Program-made: the position numbers and the translations under genes | The notes under the pieces: generated by a model | What the model saw: the letters and a program-made list of their open reading frames with translations, nothing else | What the model was told of the DNA's origin: nothing | Databases searched by the model: none | NCBI GenBank assembly: GCA_003217965.1 | Contig: QHNB01000078.1 | Location: 1-9,195, forward strand | DNA from: Verrucomicrobiota bacterium | Lineage (GTDB): Bacteria; Verrucomicrobiota; Verrucomicrobiia; Chthoniobacterales; UBA10450 | Length of the DNA stretch: 9,195 nucleotides | Direction: 5' to 3' | Shown: in pieces, positions 6,383 through 9,195 of the stretch | Layout: each line of letters begins with the position of its first letter | Numbering within the stretch: the stretch's first letter is position 1

Positions 6383-7609
6383 TCAGCCTCTGCTACTTAT
6401 TGTCGTTGGACGGCGACCGCAGACGGCACCCGTAAAAAAATGCGGATATATGTCCCGAATTCGATCGATATCGGGCATGACTTCGACGCCCTCAAACCCA
6501 GCCCGCATGAATGCTCGACGCCAATGATCCGCGGTTAGGAAGCCCGGGTTAGGACGAATCTCAGGATTGGTAATCACGTCGGTAAAGCCGTCCAGGATCT
6601 GAAACATTAGTTCAGCATAGATCGGCTGATTAATATAAGGCCGCACGCACTCGCCGATCACCAGCCAACCATCGTGGCCCAAAGCATCTCGAGCCTGACG
6701 CAAGCTGAACAACAGATCCTTCGCCACATGCAGGACATTGACACCATAGATCAGATCGAACTCACCACTGGTGGTGATTTGGCTTTGCCACGGCGAATTA
6801 ATATCGAGCGTCTGCCACTCAAGTGGCAGGTTCGGAAACTCCTTTGATAATTCGCGCTGGCTGCGTCGCCGGAAAAAGGCGTTGGGCTCGGTAATTAGGT
6901 ACCGTTCAATGTGCGGCAGCAACCCTCGTTCATCAAACCAACGCAGGAAAATTTCAGTCGCGCTGCCGGCACCCGCGCCAACTTCCAAGATTCGCAGGCT
7001 AGATCGCGTACTCAGGTACTTCGCCGCGAGTACGACACCAGGCCAGTTATTTACCGCATAAGTCAGGTTACCGTTATGAAAGTAATTCAGCCAAAGTGGG
7101 ATGGTTTGTGTTCCGAACAGTTCTTGTTCTCCGCTCTGTTCGCCGTGTGCCACTGCCGGGTAAACACTTGCCGCCTTGTCTAGCAAAGCGAACGTTGCGG
7201 CGTTGCTGGGATCGATTTCGAGCCCGAGTTCCTGGAGACGAGTGAGCTGAGGTAGCCAGGGCGCGTGCCGCAGACGATAACAGCGGTCGCCGTCCGTTCG
7301 TGCCTCGATGCAACCGGTCTCAATCACACGTTCCAGCAGCCAGATCACAGCGGAACGGAAACGGGGCTGGAAAGAGAGCTCCTGACAGAGTTCGTGGGCC
7401 GATCGCCACTCCCGGAGTTCATCAATCACATCTAATCGCCCGAGCAAATCGATACTCAAATCAATGCTATATCGCTCCATTAGTTCGATGCTTTGATACA
7501 AGCGTTCGCTGAACAGCGATGACGGGTACTCCTGCAGCCAATCGGCCAGACGTGGATCGCGCGGTTTTGGATCGAACGCCGGCGCCTCCGCTGGTCCCGC
7601 CTCGCTCAT
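6383..7609 (-). CDS. class I SAM-dependent methyltransferase, PKS C-methyltransferase-like
   Basis: The protein is 408 aa. The SAM-binding motif I is RILEVGAGAGSATEIFL (residues 206-222), followed by an acidic YLITEPN strand end (238-243) and DLIYGVNVLHVAKD (285-298), typical of the Rossmann-like methyltransferase core. The long N-terminal half (about 30-200) contains a helical, winged-helix-like region and a VYPAVAHGEQSG segment leading into LFG. This resembles the stretch that precedes the methyltransferase core in polyketide synthase cMT domains, here as a free-standing protein. No membrane segment is seen. In an aryl-polyene-like operon the likely job is methylation of the aromatic head group or the polyketide chain; O- versus C-methylation cannot be decided here. 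It is coupled on both sides: its ATG overlaps the upstream hotdog stop (ATGA), and its stop lies 3 bp from the acyltransferase start. Confidence 0.82.
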   Translation of the reverse strand: MSEAGPAEAPAFDPKPRDPRLADWLQEYPSSLFSERLYQSIELMERYSIDLSIDLLGRLDVIDELREWRSAHELCQELSFQPRFRSAVIWLLERVIETGCIEARTDGDRCYRLRHAPWLPQLTRLQELGLEIDPSNAATFALLDKAASVYPAVAHGEQSGEQELFGTQTIPLWLNYFHNGNLTYAVNNWPGVVLAAKYLSTRSSLRILEVGAGAGSATEIFLRWFDERGLLPHIERYLITEPNAFFRRRSQRELSKEFPNLPLEWQTLDINSPWQSQITTSGEFDLIYGVNVLHVAKDLLFSLRQARDALGHDGWLVIGECVRPYINQPIYAELMFQILDGFTDVITNPEIRPNPGFLTADHWRRAFMRAGFEGVEVMPDIDRIRDIYPHFFTGAVCGRRPTTISSRG

Positions 7610-7926
7610 GTCAGGCCACTGCGATTGATCTCAAACCGCCCTTCAACGAACACTCGACCCTCTACTCGGCACGAGAAATCGACCGTCCCGCTGCCTGGAT
7701 CCAAGGCGAGACAAATAGTAAAAGCTCGCGCGGGTTTTAGAGGCTGGACAAACTTGACTGCGCGTATTCCCAAAAGCTGACAACCTTTCTGCCACTCGGC
7801 CAAAGCTGCGGCGACTTCATCCAAAATTACTACTCCCGGCACGATTGGTAGGCCCGGGAAATGTCCATCCAGACTAGGATGGTTGGCCGGAATCGTTCGG
7901 CAGGTTTCAAAATTCATTAATTGCAT
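7606..7926 (-). CDS. ApeI/FabZ-like hotdog-fold dehydratase
   Basis: The protein is a small single hotdog domain of 106 aa. The signature is HPSLDGHFPGLPIVPGVV (residues 16-33), matching the GHFPGxPxxPGV active-site loop of FabZ/FabA and especially ApeI-type dehydratases, with catalytic-type His22. LDEV (35-38) lies at the start of the central helix and supplies acidic residues. The predicted reaction is dehydration of 3-hydroxyacyl-ACP, probably in a heteromer with the ApeP-like protein encoded at the end of the same operon. The start is the ATG at 7926 because AGGA lies six bases upstream; a TTG at 7953 is possible but has no ribosome site. The frame stays open further up towards 8001 without a good start. 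The stop overlaps the methyltransferase ATG by four bases, so the two are translationally coupled. Confidence 0.82.
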   Translation of the reverse strand: MQLMNFETCRTIPANHPSLDGHFPGLPIVPGVVILDEVAAALAEWQKGCQLLGIRAVKFVQPLKPARAFTICLALDPGSGTVDFSCRVEGRVFVEGRFEINRSGLT

Positions 7927-7932
7927 TTCTAA

Positions 7933-7936
7933 TCCT
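7933..7936 (-). promoter_or_regulatory. ribosome-binding site deciding the start of the ApeI-like gene
   Basis: On the minus strand, AGGA is followed by six bases and then the ATG at 7926, a standard Shine-Dalgarno spacing. No comparable sequence precedes the alternative TTG at 7953 or the second ATG at 7917. Confidence 0.55.
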
Positions 7937-8000
7937 GCACCCAATGCCGCCAATTTGCGGCGACGAAGTTCCTCGGCAGAGGTCGCATGACAGGCTGAAC

Positions 8001-9195
8001 CTAAGCGGCGCGCTCTGTCTCCTCGATTTCCAAAGGCGCGATGAGGCCGAATCTTTTGCAGTAATCTCCAAACAATTGCGCTTCCGGAGCTCTGTCTAGG
8101 CCAAACTGCGCGGGATGATATCGATGAAAGCCGTGCTGCTCACGCGGTTGGTTGGCCAAGGCAATGCGCATACGCCGCTCCGCCTCAAGGGAAAGGGACC
8201 ATCCGAAATAGCGATACACGCGACGGACCGCGACGATCGGATCCTGGCGGATGTCTGAGTATCGCACATCACAAATGCGTCCGCGGAGCAGCCGGTCGCG
8301 TTCATTCAAAAAAATCAGCAAGGCTTCGGACCAATAACGAATGGCATCCCGTCCGATCTGAAATGGATCGACATACTCGCTGAACACGCGCCGCAGGATC
8401 GCTATGAGGCTCGAGACGGAAGCAATCGCCCGGAGAGGATCGCGATGCGTTTGCACGAAACGAGCATCCGGATAAACCGAGAGGAGCGTTGGCAAAGCCG
8501 ACATGTGAGCAGGCGCTTTCAAAATCCAACGCCGGGCGCGTTGTCTCTTTTGCAGATGCTGGAGAAAACGTCGATGATAACGGTAGGCCGGCAGCAGATT
8601 TTGATTAAGAAACCATGTTCGATACGACGGCACGTAATACATGGTGTCGAACTGATCACTCAAGAAACTGGGGCTCATTAGGCTAACGCACTCTTGCGGC
8701 AGCTTCGCACCGATGGCGTGGACGCATTGGAAGGTCGGGGCAAGCCATTGCAAATAAGATAGACTTTTTTCGGCGCGTCGGATGCGGGCGTGTTCATTCT
8801 CAGGCGTCGGCGGTGACGGCTCCATGACTTCCCAAGTCAGGGGCGCACGATGGTTCGGGTCACACGCGAACAAAGTATGTAAGAGCGTGGTGCCGCTGCG
8901 CGGCAAACCAACGATGAAGAGTGGCTCTTGAATCGATTGCCTGGAAATTTTCGGAAACGCTTTGCGATCTCGCTGCATGAGCAGCCGATTACATAAGGTA
9001 CGAAACAGGTCGGAGCGGAGGGCGAATCTCCCGATCAAGTTCAGCCGCGCTTCACGCAGGCAGGATTTAACCAGTCGGGTGAGCGGTTCCTCAAAATCAT
9101 CTTCGCCAAAGTCGTCGCACTGAGAGCGCCGTTTCGCTGCCGCGATTAAATCCTCGGCCCGAATCTGACCGGGCGAAATGCCACTTTGGCCAATC
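8001..9195 (-). CDS. sulfotransferase family protein, N-terminus outside the window
   Basis: The protein uses PAPS to place a sulfate group on a hydroxyl or amine. Of it, 397 residues are visible and the frame stays open to the right edge, so the true start lies beyond the window. The TTG at 9038 is not the start, because the 52 residues above it (including EDLIAAAKRRS, DDFGEDDFEEPLTRLV and REARLN) are a typical N-terminal region of this family. The PAPS 5'-phosphosulfate loop is LFIVGLPRSGTTLLH (about visible residues 92-106). The 3'-phosphate motif is RFVQTHRDPLRAIASVSSL (about 245-263). WILKAPAHMSALPTLL before it is also a family hallmark. No membrane segment is seen. It precedes the ApeI-like gene by 74 bp on the same strand and is probably in the same operon, which points to sulfation of the product made there. 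The acceptor is unknown. Confidence 0.88.
   Translation of the reverse strand, partial: IGQSGISPGQIRAEDLIAAAKRRSQCDDFGEDDFEEPLTRLVKSCLREARLNLIGRFALRSDLFRTLCNRLLMQRDRKAFPKISRQSIQEPLFIVGLPRSGTTLLHTLFACDPNHRAPLTWEVMEPSPPTPENEHARIRRAEKSLSYLQWLAPTFQCVHAIGAKLPQECVSLMSPSFLSDQFDTMYYVPSYRTWFLNQNLLPAYRYHRRFLQHLQKRQRARRWILKAPAHMSALPTLLSVYPDARFVQTHRDPLRAIASVSSLIAILRRVFSEYVDPFQIGRDAIRYWSEALLIFLNERDRLLRGRICDVRYSDIRQDPIVAVRRVYRYFGWSLSLEAERRMRIALANQPREQHGFHRYHPAQFGLDRAPEAQLFGDYCKRFGLIAPLEIEETERAA

Noticed and set aside
7927..8000. Upstream extension of the ApeI-like frame (reads AEELRRRKLAALGAGLE)
   Set aside because: It looks protein-like, but only a TTG without a ribosome site is available, whereas the ATG at 7926 has AGGA at good spacing and the family domain begins right after it.
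8001..9038. Sulfotransferase taken as complete from the TTG at 9038
   Set aside because: The frame continues to the window edge with residues typical of this family's N-terminus, so the gene is partial.

Overview
The window (9195 bp, GC moderately above 50% by eye) reads as chromosomal DNA of a Gram-negative bacterium. It holds an LpxL-type acyltransferase, aryl-polyene-like dehydratases, and a PHP-domain protein paired with a DUF2334 deacetylase. That gene mix and the protein style suggest a soil Verrucomicrobiota-like lineage, but this is an impression from remembered protein patterns and has not been tested. Two of the CDSs run off the window, one at each end.

Left part (1-3807). On the minus strand, a DUF2334 polysaccharide-deacetylase-like gene overlaps by an ATGA junction the start of a PHP-domain gene that runs off the left edge. 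Divergent from these, a tight plus-strand group encodes thymidylate kinase (tmk), the DNA polymerase III delta-prime subunit (holB) and a Gfo/Idh/MocA oxidoreductase. The gaps there are 0 and 7 bp, which suggests one transcript.

Middle (3808-4177). This 370-bp stretch has no intact gene. Its left half carries, on the minus strand, a frame that looks like the decayed C-terminal tail of an ECF sigma factor. Its right half presumably holds the promoter of the next gene, a GTG-started FabG-type ketoreductase on the plus strand.

Right part (4968-9195). Five minus-strand genes are packed like an operon, transcribed from the right edge leftwards: sulfotransferase (N-terminus outside the window), an ApeI/FabZ-like hotdog dehydratase, a stand-alone methyltransferase resembling the C-methyltransferase domain of polyketide synthases, an LpxL/HtrB-like membrane acyltransferase, and an ApeP-like hotdog dehydratase. 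The fabG-like gene lies tail-to-tail with the last of these.

Two different dehydratases, a ketoreductase, a methyltransferase and a lipid-A-type acyltransferase are the accessory set of an aryl-polyene/flexirubin-type type II polyketide system, which makes membrane-anchored polyene pigments. The ketosynthases, acyl carrier proteins, head-group ligase and exporter that such a system needs are not in this window and would have to lie beyond position 9195. The sulfotransferase is the unexpected member and raises the possibility of a sulfated product. No tRNA, rRNA, CRISPR array, insertion sequence or other mobile element was seen.
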